Assembly: GCA_017306415.1 (NCBI GenBank)
Contig: JAFKIL010000003.1
Coordinates: 434,001 to 498,000 of the forward strand
Length of the DNA stretch: 64,000 bases
DNA from: Microbacterium sp.
Lineage (GTDB): Bacteria; Actinomycetota; Actinomycetes; Actinomycetales; Microbacteriaceae
Direction: 5' to 3'
A model generated the notes under the pieces. That model saw nothing but the letters and a program-made list of their open reading frames with translations. It had not been told where the DNA came from and ran no database searches. Below, in pieces: positions 29,955 through 40,539 of this stretch. A program made the position numbers and the translations under genes. Each line of letters opens with the position of its first letter. Position 1 is the first letter of the stretch.

Positions 29955-31559
29955 TCAGTGGAAGAAGTGCCGCTCGTTCGTGAAGAACATCGTCACGCCG
30001 CGCTCGCGGGCGAGGGCGATCGTCTCGTCGTCGCGCACGGAGCCACCCGGCTGGACGATCGCCGAGACGCCGGCGTCGATCAGCACCTGAGGGCCGTCGG
30101 AGAACGGGAAGAACGCGTCGGATGCCGCGACCGACCCGACCACGCGGTCCCCCGCCCGCTCGACGGCGAGCCGGCACGAGTCGACCCGGTTCACCTGGCC
30201 CATGCCGATGCCGACCGTGGCCGACGCCTTCGCGAGGACGATCGCGTTCGACTTCACCGCACGGCACGCCTTCCACGCGAAGATCAGGTTCTGCATCTCG
30301 TCGGCGGAGGGCCGCTCGCCCGACACGAGCTGCCAGCCGGCAGCGACCGACTCGATGTCGTCGGGGAAGCGGTCCGCATCCTGCAGCAGCAGTCCGCCCG
30401 AGACGAGCCGCACGTCCATCGGCTCCTGCTTCCAGTCGGCCGGCAGCTGGAGGACGCGGAGGTTCTTCTTGAGCTTGAACAGCTCGAGGGCCTCCGGTTC
30501 GAAGTCCGGAGCGACGATGACCTCGGTGAAGATGTCGCGCAGGTTCTCCGCCATCTTCAGCGTCACGGTGCGGTTCGCCGCGATCACGCCGCCGAACGCC
30601 GACACCGGATCGCACTCGTGGGCGCGCAGGTGGGCGCTCGCGATCGGGTCGAGCGCATTGGGCGCGGTCACCGCGATGCCGCACGGGTTCGCGTGCTTGA
30701 TGATCGCGACGGCCGGCTTGACCATGTCGAACGCAGCGCGCAGCGCGGCATCCGCGTCGACGTAGTTGTTGTACGACATCTCCTTGCCCTGCAGCTGAGT
30801 GGCCTGCGCGATGCCGTGTCCGCCCACGCGCGTGTAGATCGCCGCGCGCTGGTGGGAGTTCTCGCCGTAGCGGAGCGTCGCGAGGCGCTCGGCCCGGATC
30901 GTGAGGTGCTGCGGGAGGTCCTCGTCGGCGAGTGTCTCCTCCGCGAACCAGGTCGCCACGGCGCGGTCGTAGTCGGCCGTGTGCGCGAACGCGCGCGCCG
31001 CCAGCTCGCGCCGGTGCACCAGCGTGGTGCCCCCGCGCTCGAGAGCCTGAACGATCGAGGGGTAAGACTCGGGTGAGACCACGATCGCGACGTTCGCGTG
31101 GTTCTTGGCCGATGCGCGCACCATCGCGGGGCCGCCGATGTCGATCTGCTCGACGACGTCGTCGCCCTGGGCCCCCGAGGCCACGGTCTCCACGAACGGG
31201 TACAGGTTCACCACCACGAGCTCGAACGGCAGGATGCCCAGCTCCTCGAGCTGCCGCTCGTGGTCCTCGAGTCGCAGATCGGCGAGGAGCCCGGCGTGCA
31301 CGCCCGGGTGCAGCGTCTTGACGCGCCCGTCCAGCGACTCGGGGAAGCCGGTCACGCCCGCCACGTCGGTCACCGCGAACCCGGCGTCGCGGATCGTGGA
31401 CGCCGTCGACCCCGTCGACACGATCTCCACGCCCGCGCCGGCGAGCGCCCCGGCGAGCACCAGCAGGTCGGTCTTGTCGCTCACCGACACGAGCGCTCGA
31501 CGGATCGGCACCAGATCGCGCTCGCGGTAGAGGGACGGGTCGTGGCGAGGGCCTGCCAT
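29955..31559 (-). CDS. purH: Bifunctional AICAR transformylase / IMP cyclohydrolase PurH
   Basis: This 534-residue enzyme catalyses the last two steps of IMP synthesis. The N-terminal MGS-like cyclohydrolase domain contains [19 protein letters not shown] and NLYPF; the C-terminal transformylase domain contains [18 protein letters not shown] with the catalytic Lys-His pair, and [10 protein letters not shown]. It uses 10-formyl-THF made by FolD, and its substrate AICAR is the precursor of ZTP, the ligand of the glyA riboswitch. It lies 18 bases downstream of purN. Confidence 0.97.
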   Translation of the reverse strand: MAGPRHDPSLYRERDLVPIRRALVSVSDKTDLLVLAGALAGAGVEIVSTGSTASTIRDAGFAVTDVAGVTGFPESLDGRVKTLHPGVHAGLLADLRLEDHERQLEELGILPFELVVVNLYPFVETVASGAQGDDVVEQIDIGGPAMVRASAKNHANVAIVVSPESYPSIVQALERGGTTLVHRRELAARAFAHTADYDRAVATWFAEETLADEDLPQHLTIRAERLATLRYGENSHQRAAIYTRVGGHGIAQATQLQGKEMSYNNYVDADAALRAAFDMVKPAVAIIKHANPCGIAVTAPNALDPIASAHLRAHECDPVSAFGGVIAANRTVTLKMAENLRDIFTEVIVAPDFEPEALELFKLKKNLRVLQLPADWKQEPMDVRLVSGGLLLQDADRFPDDIESVAAGWQLVSGERPSADEMQNLIFAWKACRAVKSNAIVLAKASATVGIGMGQVNRVDSCRLAVERAGDRVVGSVAASDAFFPFSDGPQVLIDAGVSAIVQPGGSVRDDETIALARERGVTMFFTNERHFFH

Positions 31560-31577
31560 GCGGACTCCTGATTCGGT

Positions 31578-32174
31578 TCAGCGGGGGGTGGATGCGCCGG
31601 CGAGGTCGAGCTCACCGGTCGCGACGCGTCGTACGACATCGATCAGCAGTCGGCGCTCGACGGGCTTGATGCGCTCGTGCAGGGTGTGCTCGTCATCGTC
31701 CGGAAGCACCGGGACGCGCTCCTGCGCGAGGATCGGACCGCTGTCGACGCCGTTGTCGACCACGATGACGCTGGCGCCCGTCTGGACGGCGCCCGCCGCG
31801 AGCGCGTCGCGGACCCCGTGCGCTCCGGGGAACTCCGGGAGGTAGGCGGGGTGGGTGTTCACGATGCGGGGGGACCACGCGTCGACGACCGACGGCGGGA
31901 GCAGGCGCATCAGACCGCTCAGCACGATGAGATCCGGTCGCCACACGCGGAGCTGCCCATCCAGCTCCGCACCCCACTCCTCGCGCGAGGCGAAGCGGGC
32001 GTATGGAACGGTGAAGCTCGGGATGCCGAAGTCCTCGGCGTGCTGCAGCCCATCGGCCTCGCGATCGGCGCCGACGACCACGATGCGGGCGGGGAAGCCG
32101 GGGGCGTCCGCCGCCTCGAGGAGTGCCCGGAGGTTCGAGCCGGCTCCGGAGATGAGGACGGCGACCGAGAGCAC
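31578..32174 (-). CDS. purN: Phosphoribosylglycinamide formyltransferase PurN
   Basis: This 198-residue enzyme formylates GAR using 10-formyl-THF. It shows the phosphate-binding [16 protein letters not shown], the catalytic asparagine and histidine in [17 protein letters not shown] and the aspartate in [10 protein letters not shown]. The start is a GTG at 32174, six bases after TAGACT (minus strand, 32181-32186), so purN probably has a leaderless promoter of its own in addition to any read-through from perM. Confidence 0.96.
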   Translation of the reverse strand: MLSVAVLISGAGSNLRALLEAADAPGFPARIVVVGADREADGLQHAEDFGIPSFTVPYARFASREEWGAELDGQLRVWRPDLIVLSGLMRLLPPSVVDAWSPRIVNTHPAYLPEFPGAHGVRDALAAGAVQTGASVIVVDNGVDSGPILAQERVPVLPDDDEHTLHERIKPVERRLLIDVVRRVATGELDLAGASTPR

Positions 32175-32183
32175 GCGCTCAGT

Positions 32184-33752
32184 CTACCGGCGACCGTCGC
32201 CGTCGCCGTCCGCGTCCGGATCGGCGGTCCGGTCGTGACCCGCGCCGCCGGACAGCGGGCCGGGGTCGATCGGCGCGGTCTCGGTCTCGTCGGCGATCGG
32301 CGACCCGGGCGGATAGGGACGTCCGACGGCGTCGGCGCCGAGCAGCCCGCCCACGAGGTCCGCCTCGATCGGCGCGGTCTCGCGTCCGTCCTCGTCCGCA
32401 GCCCTGCCGCGCCCCGCCCGACGCGGCGTGCGGGTCGCCGCCCCTTCGAGATCGTCGGCGAAGGAGGAGCGTCCGATCGGCGGCCACACCGGCAGGGGGT
32501 TCTCGACGGTCGCCACGGGAGCGGGGACGTCTGCCGCCGCGGTCGGCAGGTCGTCCTGCCGACGCGGCGAGATGAGGAGGATGCCGGCGCCCACGAGCGC
32601 CTCGACCCCGACGGCGAGAGCGACAGGGCCGGGGGCAGGTCCCGTCTGCGCCAGACGATCGGGCCCGATCGAGCCGGACGCGAGCACCGCGAGGAGGGCG
32701 GCCCCGAGGGCGGAGAGCACCGCCACGGCACCGGTGAGCGCGAGCCGGGCACCCACGGCATCCTGATCACCGGACGCGGCGAGCCGCGAGCGGAGCGCCC
32801 AACCCGCGAACGCGGCGACGGCGATCGGCAGGATGACGACGACCAGCAGCCAGGACGGCGTCGACTCCGGCAGCGCGCCGAGGATGGGGATCCCCGGGAC
32901 CACGCCGAGCTGCGTGCCGGACGGGGAGACGGCGGTGCCGGCACCGACCGCGAAGCCCGGACCGGCGACGAAGGACATCGCCCAGATCACGAGGGTCGGG
33001 AGATACGCGATCTGGCCGAGCGAGACGAGGACGACCCCCACCGCGTTCATGTTCCCGGCCTCGTAGAGCGCGATCACCTCTCCTCCGCGCACCAGCAGCG
33101 CGAGCACGAGAGCGGCCGCGCCCACCCCGAGGAGCCCGACGAGCACGATCGCCGCTCCGCGCACCGCCAGCGCCGGCAGGTCGCGCCACACGCCGGGCAG
33201 GCGGTCGATCCGATCGTGCAGGCGATCGACGACCCCGTCATCGCCGTCGCTCCATGCCGCCGAGACGGCGCCCGCGAGCGCCGGGAGCAGGAAGACCATG
33301 GTGGGGAGGAGGACCGCCTGCCAGCCGTGCACGGCGTCGATCGTCGTGCGGGACGTGAGCCAGACGAGCGCGCAGAGCACGGCGAACACGGCCCCGCTGC
33401 TGACGACGCCCGTGACCCACGCGCCGGCGCGCGCCGCGCGGCGGCCGGACCGCGCCGCGAAGACGGCGGTGAACGAAGCGTAGGCGAGAGGAGCGAGCGA
33501 CAGGGTGAAGGATGCCGCGTCCGCGGGCACTCCGGCGGAGGCGAGGTAGGCCGCCGGCAGGCTGATCGCGTGCGGCACGAGGTGCCCCGCCTGCCACACC
33601 GCAGCGGACGCCGGCCACAGCGCCGCCCAGACCGGGGTCCCGAGCCCGAAGACCCAGAGGAGCGTCAGCGGGACGAGCGCGGCGGCGACGCCGACGGCCG
33701 CCGCGATGACGGCGTCGAGCGCGGCGAGGAGGGCGACGAGGAGGCGATGCAT
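32184..33752 (-). CDS. PerM-like polytopic membrane protein (DUF6350)
   Basis: This 522-residue protein has about ten membrane segments over residues 1-400, starting with HRLLVALLAALDAVIAAAVG, and a hydrophilic, acidic C-terminal tail of about 110 residues. Its place between the sucCD region and purN-purH matches mycobacterial perM (Rv0955), a divisome-associated integral membrane protein needed for persistence. Size and topology also match. The function here is by synteny and shape rather than by a catalytic motif. Confidence 0.8.
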   Translation of the reverse strand: MHRLLVALLAALDAVIAAAVGVAAALVPLTLLWVFGLGTPVWAALWPASAAVWQAGHLVPHAISLPAAYLASAGVPADAASFTLSLAPLAYASFTAVFAARSGRRAARAGAWVTGVVSSGAVFAVLCALVWLTSRTTIDAVHGWQAVLLPTMVFLLPALAGAVSAAWSDGDDGVVDRLHDRIDRLPGVWRDLPALAVRGAAIVLVGLLGVGAAALVLALLVRGGEVIALYEAGNMNAVGVVLVSLGQIAYLPTLVIWAMSFVAGPGFAVGAGTAVSPSGTQLGVVPGIPILGALPESTPSWLLVVVILPIAVAAFAGWALRSRLAASGDQDAVGARLALTGAVAVLSALGAALLAVLASGSIGPDRLAQTGPAPGPVALAVGVEALVGAGILLISPRRQDDLPTAAADVPAPVATVENPLPVWPPIGRSSFADDLEGAATRTPRRAGRGRAADEDGRETAPIEADLVGGLLGADAVGRPYPPGSPIADETETAPIDPGPLSGGAGHDRTADPDADGDGDGRR

Positions 33753-33886
33753 GCCTCACCGACCCTACCCAGGCGACCGGAGGATGCCGCGCAGAGCCAC
33801 GCCCGGCCGCGGCATCCGGACCGTTCCTGAACGAAAGCTGGGAACATCGCGCCCGGACCGCTAACGTCGAGACCCGGAGGTCCCCG

Positions 33887-35350
33887 ATGAGCACAGCCCC
33901 GTCTGCCGAGAAGACGACCGAAGACGAGCCGCAGCCGCAGAACGGCTTCGATCGGTTCTTCGAGATCACGAAACGCCGATCCACGGTCGGAACCGAGGTG
34001 CGCGGCGGCATCGTCACCTTCGTGACGATGGCGTACATCGTCATCCTGAACCCGATCATCCTCTCCAGCGGCAAGGACGTCGCGGGTCACTCCCTGCAGT
34101 TCGCGCAGGTGTCGGCGGTGACCGCGCTGACCGCCGGAGCGATGACGATCCTCTTCGGGCTCATCACGCGACTGCCGTTCGCGTTCGCGGCCGGCCTCGG
34201 GATCAACTCGTTCCTCGCCGTGAGCGTCGTCGGCCAGCTCACCTGGCCCGAGGCGATGGGCCTCGTCCTCATCAACGGCGTGATCATCGTCATCCTCGCC
34301 GCGACGGGCCTGCGGCGGATGATCTTCAACGCCGTCCCGCTCGAGCTGAAGACGGCGATCACCGTCGGCATCGGCCTGTTCATCGCGTTCATCGGCTTCG
34401 TCGACGGCGGCTTCGTCACGGCCACGGGCGTCGGCTCGCCGCCGGTCGGACTCGGCGAGTCGGGCTCGATAGCGACCGTCCCGACGCTCCTGTTCGTGCT
34501 GACGCTCATCCTCACCGGCGTGCTGATGGCCCGCAAGGTCAAGGCCGCCCTGCTGATCGGGCTCCTCTCCGGAACGGTCGTCGCGATCATCGTCGAGGCG
34601 ATCTGGCACCTCGGCTCGAAGAGCGCGAAGAACCCGGACGGCTGGTCGCTGGCGGTTCCGGCGCTCCCGTCGCAGTGGTTCAGCGTGCCCGACCTCGGCC
34701 TCGTCGGTCAGGTCGACGTCGTCAGCAGCTGGGGCCGGATCGGCGTGCTCGCCTGCGTCATGCTGATCTTCACGCTCGTGTTCACGAACTTCTTCGACGC
34801 GATGGGCACGATGACGGGTCTCGCCCGGGAGGCCGGACTGTCGGACGCGAAGGGCGACTTCCCGCGCCTCCGGTCGGCCCTCATCGTCGAGGGCGTCGGC
34901 GCCGTGGCGGGCGGCGCGACCTCGGCGTCGTCGAACACGGTGTTCATCGAATCGGCCTCCGGCATCGGGGAGGGTGCGCGCACCGGCGTGGCGAACCTCG
35001 TGACCGGGGTCCTGTTCCTGCTGGCCATGTTCCTGACGCCGCTCACCTCGATCGTGCCGAGCGAGATCGCGTCGGCCGCGCTCGTCATCGTCGGTGCGCT
35101 GATGATGTCGCAGATCCGCCACATCGACCTGACCGATCTGTCGGCGCTCATCCCGGTGTTCCTCACGATCACGGTGATGCCGCTGACGTATTCGATCGCG
35201 AACGGCATCGGCGCCGGCTTCATCAGCTGGGTGATCATCCGGTCGCTGTCCGGCAAGGCGCGCCAAATCAGCCCGCTGCTGTGGATCGTCGCCGCGGGCT
35301 TCGTGATCTACTTCGCGCGCGGCCCGATCGAGGCGCTGCTCGGCGGCTGA
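33887..35350 (+). CDS. NCS2-family purine permease, AzgA-like
   Basis: This 487-residue transporter of the AzgA branch (hypoxanthine, guanine or adenine/proton symport) has a soluble N-terminus with FFEITKRRSTVGTEVRGGIV, then about 12 helices. NCS2 hallmarks are FVTMAYIVILNP, FAAGLGINSFLAV, VFTNFFDAMGTM and GATSASSNTVFIESASGIGEGART given in parts. A TAACGT -10 and a strong GGAGGT ribosome site precede the ATG. It interrupts the otherwise conserved sucCD-perM-purNH order on the opposite strand. Confidence 0.93.
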   Translation: MSTAPSAEKTTEDEPQPQNGFDRFFEITKRRSTVGTEVRGGIVTFVTMAYIVILNPIILSSGKDVAGHSLQFAQVSAVTALTAGAMTILFGLITRLPFAFAAGLGINSFLAVSVVGQLTWPEAMGLVLINGVIIVILAATGLRRMIFNAVPLELKTAITVGIGLFIAFIGFVDGGFVTATGVGSPPVGLGESGSIATVPTLLFVLTLILTGVLMARKVKAALLIGLLSGTVVAIIVEAIWHLGSKSAKNPDGWSLAVPALPSQWFSVPDLGLVGQVDVVSSWGRIGVLACVMLIFTLVFTNFFDAMGTMTGLAREAGLSDAKGDFPRLRSALIVEGVGAVAGGATSASSNTVFIESASGIGEGARTGVANLVTGVLFLLAMFLTPLTSIVPSEIASAALVIVGALMMSQIRHIDLTDLSALIPVFLTITVMPLTYSIANGIGAGFISWVIIRSLSGKARQISPLLWIVAAGFVIYFARGPIEALLGG

Positions 35351-35370
35351 ACCGGGTTCGGGGCGTCCGG

Positions 35371-35808
35371 TCAGTCGACGGGTTCGAGGATGAAGAGCGC
35401 GATGCGACGGTCGGTCTTGGTCTGGTAGGTCGCGTAGTCGGGCCACGCCTGGACTGCGCGCGCCCACCAATCCTCGCGCTCGGCCCCGGATGCCTCGTGC
35501 GCGGTGTAGTCCTTGCGCACGGCGCCGTCCTGCAGCTCGACGTGCGGGTTCCTGCGGAGGTTGGCACCCCACGCGGGCTCCTTCGGCGCCCCGCCCTTCG
35601 ACGCCACCACGGCGTACCGTCCGCCGTGCTCGACGCGCATGAGCGCCGTCTTGCGGAGCGCTCCGGTCTTCGCCCCGACCGACGTCAGCACGATGATGGG
35701 CTTCCCGCGCAGCTCGGCGGCCTCGGCGCCCGCGCTCTCCTCGAACCTCTCGGCCTGCACCCGGGCCCACTCGGACGTGCTCGGCTTGTACTCCCCGTTC
35801 AGCGGCAT
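35371..35808 (-). CDS. Deazaflavin (F420)-dependent nitroreductase family protein
   Basis: This 145-residue split-barrel protein has the Ddn/DUF385 signature. [29 protein letters not shown] is visible in order around residues 32-60, followed by [20 protein letters not shown] and [13 protein letters not shown]. Relatives reduce quinones or nitro compounds with F420H2. Whether this organism makes F420 cannot be seen here, and some relatives bind other cofactors. TAGGCT six bases before the ATG suggests a leaderless transcript. Confidence 0.88.
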   Translation of the reverse strand: MPLNGEYKPSTSEWARVQAERFEESAGAEAAELRGKPIIVLTSVGAKTGALRKTALMRVEHGGRYAVVASKGGAPKEPAWGANLRRNPHVELQDGAVRKDYTAHEASGAEREDWWARAVQAWPDYATYQTKTDRRIALFILEPVD

Positions 35809-35867
35809 ACCTCCAGCCTAGGGCGAGCCAGGGGCCGTCGTCCGGCCGGCGAGTGTACGGCTTACCG

Positions 35868-35909
35868 TCGAGTGCACGACCTAGCAGCGACAGGAGGTCG
35901 TCCACTCGA
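35868..35909. repeat. Intergenic 15-bp inverted repeat
   Basis: TCGAGTGCACGACCT (35868-35882) is mirrored with one central mismatch at 35895-35909, with 12 bases between. A third related element (AAGTCGTGCA) follows at about 35914. It lies between the start of the F420-type gene and the sucD terminator. It could be a double operator or a palindromic repeat element. Confidence 0.6.
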
Positions 35910-35965
35910 CACGAAGTCGTGCATTCGCGGCGATGACGGCGCCAGCCGACGCGCGGCGCGGACAC

Positions 35966-36003
35966 GCGAGAGGGGCGGATGCCGCAGCATCCGCCCCTCT
36001 CGC
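35966..36003. terminator. Hairpin terminator of the sucCD operon
   Basis: The perfect 17-bp stem GCGAGAGGGGCGGATGC pairs with 35987-36003 around a CGCA loop, ending nine bases past the sucD stop. It is almost identical to the hairpin at 18248-18289 after icd, which suggests that a common terminator module is reused in this genome. Confidence 0.8.
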
Positions 36004-36012
36004 TCGTTCAGG

Positions 36013-36945
<933 letters not shown>

Positions 36946-38109
36946 TCAGGCGTTCGCGAGCTCGGCGGCCTTGTCGGCGCCCTCGTCCATGGTCGCCGCG
37001 AGCGTGACGAGCGGGTGGGCGGCCTCCAGCAGGATGGCGCGTCCCTCCTCGACCCGGTTGCCGTCGAGGCGCACCACGAGCGGCTTGGAGGCGGTGGCGC
37101 CGAGCTCGGCGAGCGCGCCGACGATGCCGCGGGCGACGGCGTCGCACGCCGTGATGCCGCCGAAGACGTTGACGAACACCGACTTCACCTGCGGGTCGCC
37201 GAGGATGACGTCGAGGCCTGCCGCCATCACCTCGGCCGAGGCGCCACCGCCGATGTCGAGGAAGTTCGCGGGCTTCACCCCGCCGTGCTTCTCACCGGCG
37301 TAGGCGACGACGTCGAGCGTCGACATGACGAGTCCCGCGCCGTTGCCGATGATGCCGACCTGGCCGTCGAGCTTGACGTAGTTGAGGTCGTTCTCCTTGG
37401 CCTTGGCCTCGAGCGGGTCGGCGGCGGCCTTGTCCTCGAGGAGGGCGTGCCCGGGGTGGCGGAACTCGGCGTTGTCGTCGAGCGACACCTTGCCGTCGAG
37501 GGCGATGATGTCGCCGTCCTCCGTCTCGACGAGCGGGTTCACCTCGACGAGCGTCGCATCCTCGCCCTTGTACACGTCGTAGAGCGTGACGAAGACGTCG
37601 GCGACCTTCTCGGCCAGGCCGGGCTCGAAGTTCGCCGCCTTCGCGATCTCGAGAGCCTTGGCCGGGGTGATGCCCTCCAGCGGGTCGACCTCGACGCGGG
37701 CGAGCGCCTCCGGCTTCTCGACCGCGAGCTGCTCGATCTCCATGCCGCCCTCGACGCTCGACAGCGACAGGTAGGAGCGGTTGGCGCGGTCGAGCAGCAC
37801 CGAGAAGTAGAACTCGCGCGCGATGCGCGCGCCCGCGGCGACCATGACGCGCTTCACGACGTGGCCCTTGATGTCGAGGCCGAGGATCGCCTTCGCGGCC
37901 TCGTACGCCTCGTCCGGGGTCTTGGCGACCTTGACGCCGCCGGCCTTGCCGCGGCCTCCCACCTTGACCTGCGCCTTGACGACGACGACGCCGCCGATCC
38001 TCTCGGCGGCCGCCCTCACCTCTTCCGGCGTGTCCGCGACGATGCCGGCGAGGACCGGCACTCCGTACTGTTCGAAAAGATCGCGTGCCTGGTACTCGTA
38101 AAGATCCAC
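36946..38109 (-). CDS. sucC: Succinyl-CoA synthetase beta subunit
   Basis: This 387-residue ATP-grasp subunit begins [20 protein letters not shown] and carries [23 protein letters not shown]-like nucleotide contacts ([11 protein letters not shown]) and the C-terminal [15 protein letters not shown], which contacts the phosphohistidine loop of SucD. The GTG start at 38109 is preceded by GAAGGAAG and matches the usual N-terminus. Upstream, at 38158-38171, lies the palindrome shared with icd. Confidence 0.96.
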   Translation of the reverse strand: MDLYEYQARDLFEQYGVPVLAGIVADTPEEVRAAAERIGGVVVVKAQVKVGGRGKAGGVKVAKTPDEAYEAAKAILGLDIKGHVVKRVMVAAGARIAREFYFSVLLDRANRSYLSLSSVEGGMEIEQLAVEKPEALARVEVDPLEGITPAKALEIAKAANFEPGLAEKVADVFVTLYDVYKGEDATLVEVNPLVETEDGDIIALDGKVSLDDNAEFRHPGHALLEDKAAADPLEAKAKENDLNYVKLDGQVGIIGNGAGLVMSTLDVVAYAGEKHGGVKPANFLDIGGGASAEVMAAGLDVILGDPQVKSVFVNVFGGITACDAVARGIVGALAELGATASKPLVVRLDGNRVEEGRAILLEAAHPLVTLAATMDEGADKAAELANA

Positions 38110-38157
38110 GTGGCTTCCTTCGCTGTGGCGAATGAGGGGCTGTGAGGCGAGAGAACG

Positions 38158-38171
38158 TCTCGACGTCGAGA
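38158..38171 (-). promoter_or_regulatory. Palindromic operator upstream of sucC
   Basis: TCTCGACGTCGAGA is a perfect 14-bp palindrome, followed on the plus strand by TAA. It fits GTCTCGAYRTCRAGATA, shared with the site before icd. On the minus strand TAGGCT (38190-38195) is a likely -10, placing the palindrome about 12-25 bases downstream of the start of transcription, a position suited to repression. Confidence 0.65.
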
Positions 38172-38309
38172 TAAATCGACCAATCACTCAGCCTACTACC
38201 GCCCGATGCGCGCTCCTGACCGCCCGCTGAACGACCCTGACCTCCCGCTGAACGACGCCGTGCGACGGCGACGCCGGCCGGATGCCGCTGCCACGGCTAC
38301 GCTTCCCGT

Positions 38310-38987
38310 ATGAGCACCGCGCCCTCCGCGTCCGCCGCACGCAATGCCGTCGTCGCGGCCGCGCTGGACCTGTTCGCCCGGCAGGGCTTCGAGGCGACGT
38401 CGGTGGAGCAGATCGCGCAGGCCGCCGGGGTCTCGCGCTCGACGTTCTTCCGCCAGTTCGGCGGGAAGGACGACGTCGTCTTCGCCGACCACGAAGAGCT
38501 CCTCGGGATGCTGCGCGAATACCTCTCGAAGCCGCACGACAACCCGTGGGCCGCGGTGTGCGATGCATCCGTCAAGGTGTTCCGGCACTTCGCCGCCGAC
38601 CCGGAGCTCGCGCGGCGACGCTACACGGTCGTGCGTCAGGTTCCGGCCCTGCGCGACCGCGAGATCGTCGCGGTCTTCCGCTACGAGCGCCTGTTCGACG
38701 AGTACCTGCGGCAGGCCCTCCCCGGTCTCGACCCCCTCGACGCGGTCGGGTTCGCGGCGCTTGTGACGGCGATCCACAACCACGTGCTCCGCCGGCTGAT
38801 CCGCGGCTCCAAGCGCGTGCCGACCTCGGTATTGAGGGACGCGCTCGACGACGCGATGAGACGCTTCGGCGTGCTGCCCGACGACCCCGGCATCTCGGCG
38901 CCGGACGACGTCGTGGTCGCGGTGTTCCCCCGGCGGATGCCTGCCGCGGAGGTCGCGCGGCGGCTCCGTTCCGAGCTGCCCGGCTGA
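38310..38987 (+). CDS. TetR-family transcriptional regulator
   Basis: This 225-residue regulator has an N-terminal TetR helix-turn-helix, AALDLFARQGFEATSVEQIA then GVSRSTFFRQFGGKDDVVF (about 16-60), and a variable helical ligand domain. TACGCT six bases before the ATG (38298-38303) indicates a leaderless mRNA. The next gene on the strand, an acyl-CoA dehydrogenase 103 bases downstream, is the likely target, so an acyl-CoA or fatty acid may be the effector. Confidence 0.92.
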   Translation: MSTAPSASAARNAVVAAALDLFARQGFEATSVEQIAQAAGVSRSTFFRQFGGKDDVVFADHEELLGMLREYLSKPHDNPWAAVCDASVKVFRHFAADPELARRRYTVVRQVPALRDREIVAVFRYERLFDEYLRQALPGLDPLDAVGFAALVTAIHNHVLRRLIRGSKRVPTSVLRDALDDAMRRFGVLPDDPGISAPDDVVVAVFPRRMPAAEVARRLRSELPG

Positions 38988-39024
38988 GGCGGGTCTCCGG
39001 CGCACGACACCGAGTCTCATGACT

Positions 39025-39053
39025 GGCGACACTCGATGTCGCCGCGCTACCCT
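39025..39053 (+). promoter_or_regulatory. Palindrome and -10 before the acyl-CoA dehydrogenase
   Basis: GGCGACA (39025-39031) and TGTCGCC (39037-39043) form a perfect inverted repeat around CTCGA, four bases before a possible -10, TACCCT (39048-39053). The spacing suits a TetR operator between -35 and -10 rather than a terminator, since there is no T-run. The dimer half-sites would face the same side of the helix. Confidence 0.4.
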
Positions 39054-39090
39054 TGCCGAGGGCCGCTGACGGTCCGGAACGAGGCATCCC

Positions 39091-40326
39091 ATGAGCATTC
39101 CCGAGTCGTCCTTTCCGGGCGAGCGCGTCTCCTCGTACGACGTGACGGCGCGGCTCGACACCGACTACTACGCGGTGTTCGCCGACCTCTCCGACGCCGA
39201 CCGCGCCGCGTGGGACCGCGCGAAGGCGTACGTCGACGAGGTCCGCGATCGCATGGTCGACGCGTGGGACACCGCGGACTACCCGCTCGACGTCGCGCGG
39301 CGGATGGGCGAGCTCGACCTCGTCGTCGACGGGATCGACCACCCGGCGCTGACGCGGCTGTCCCCTCTGGCGGCCGGCCTGGTCAACATGGAGATCTCCC
39401 GCGGCGACGGATCGCTCGGCACCGTGCTGGCCGTGCAGGGCGGGCTGGCGCTGCGGACGCTCGCGCTCTTCGGCAGCCGGGAGCAGCAGGATCGCTGGCT
39501 GGTTCCGCTGGCCCGCTGCGAGGTGCTCGGCTCGTTCGCGCTCACCGAGCCCGACCACGGCTCCGACTCCGTGTCGCTGGAGACCACGGCGCGCCGCGAC
39601 GGCGACGGATGGGTGCTGCGCGGCACGAAGAAGTGGATCGGCAACGGCGCCTCGGGCGGCGTGACCTTCGTGTGGGCGCGCGTGGACGACGAGGGCGCGG
39701 ACGAACACGGCTCGGTCCGATGCTTCCTCGTCGAGCAGGAGACGCCAGGGTACGTCGGCACCGTCATCCGCGGGAAGGCATCGCTGCGCGGCATCCACCA
39801 GGCCCACATCGTGCTCGACGACGCGCGCGTCCCGCTCGACGCGGTCCTCCCCGGGGCGAGGAGCTTCAAGGATGCCTCGACCGTGCTCTACTCGACCCGC
39901 TCCGGCGTGGCCTGGTCGGCGCTCGGCCACGCCACCGCCTGCTACGAGGCGGCGCTCGCGTACGCGCAGCAGCGGGTGCAGTTCGGCAAGCCGCTCGCGA
40001 AGTTCCAGATGGTGCAGGAGCGACTGACGCAGATGCTGGAGCAGCTCACCGCGATGCAGCTGTACTGCCGCACGATGGCCGACCTCGAAGCCGCCGGGCG
40101 ACTGCGCCCCACGCAGGCGTCGCTCGCGAAGTACCACAACACGCGCGCCGCCCGCCGGATCGCCTCCACCGCGCGTGACCTGCTCGGCGGGAACGGCATC
40201 CTCCTCGAGAACGCCGTCATGCAGCACATGGCCGACATCGAGGCGATCCACACCTACGAGGGCACCGAGTCCGTGCAGGCGCTCCTGATCGGCCGTGACA
40301 TCACCGGGATGAGCGCCTTCGCCTGA
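39091..40326 (+). CDS. Acyl-CoA dehydrogenase family protein (glutaryl-CoA dehydrogenase-like)
   Basis: This 411-residue flavoenzyme shows the ACAD signatures LGSFALTEPDHGSDSVSLET, WVLRGTKKWIGNG and YAQQRVQFGKPLAKFQMVQ, and ends with the catalytic glutamate in HTYEGTESVQALLIGRDITG. The C-terminal YEGT pattern and overall length resemble the glutaryl-CoA and short-branched-chain dehydrogenase groups. It passes electrons from an acyl-CoA to ETF. The gene follows a TetR regulator and has a palindrome in its promoter. Confidence 0.92.
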   Translation: MSIPESSFPGERVSSYDVTARLDTDYYAVFADLSDADRAAWDRAKAYVDEVRDRMVDAWDTADYPLDVARRMGELDLVVDGIDHPALTRLSPLAAGLVNMEISRGDGSLGTVLAVQGGLALRTLALFGSREQQDRWLVPLARCEVLGSFALTEPDHGSDSVSLETTARRDGDGWVLRGTKKWIGNGASGGVTFVWARVDDEGADEHGSVRCFLVEQETPGYVGTVIRGKASLRGIHQAHIVLDDARVPLDAVLPGARSFKDASTVLYSTRSGVAWSALGHATACYEAALAYAQQRVQFGKPLAKFQMVQERLTQMLEQLTAMQLYCRTMADLEAAGRLRPTQASLAKYHNTRAARRIASTARDLLGGNGILLENAVMQHMADIEAIHTYEGTESVQALLIGRDITGMSAFA

Positions 40327-40539
40327 GCGTGCGGCCGTGCGCGCGCGCACGTGCGGGCGTGCGGCTGTGCGCGGGCGTGCGAATTCGCGGATCCCCGCGC
40401 AGGGCACGCCGTCCGCGAGCCCGAAACTCCGAGAGGATCGAGCGCCGCTCCGCGATTTCGTACATCACGACGGGATCGGGATGCGGCGACGGGATGCCGC
40501 GACGCTGCGGCTGTCGGCACCGGGGGGCAGGATGGACGC

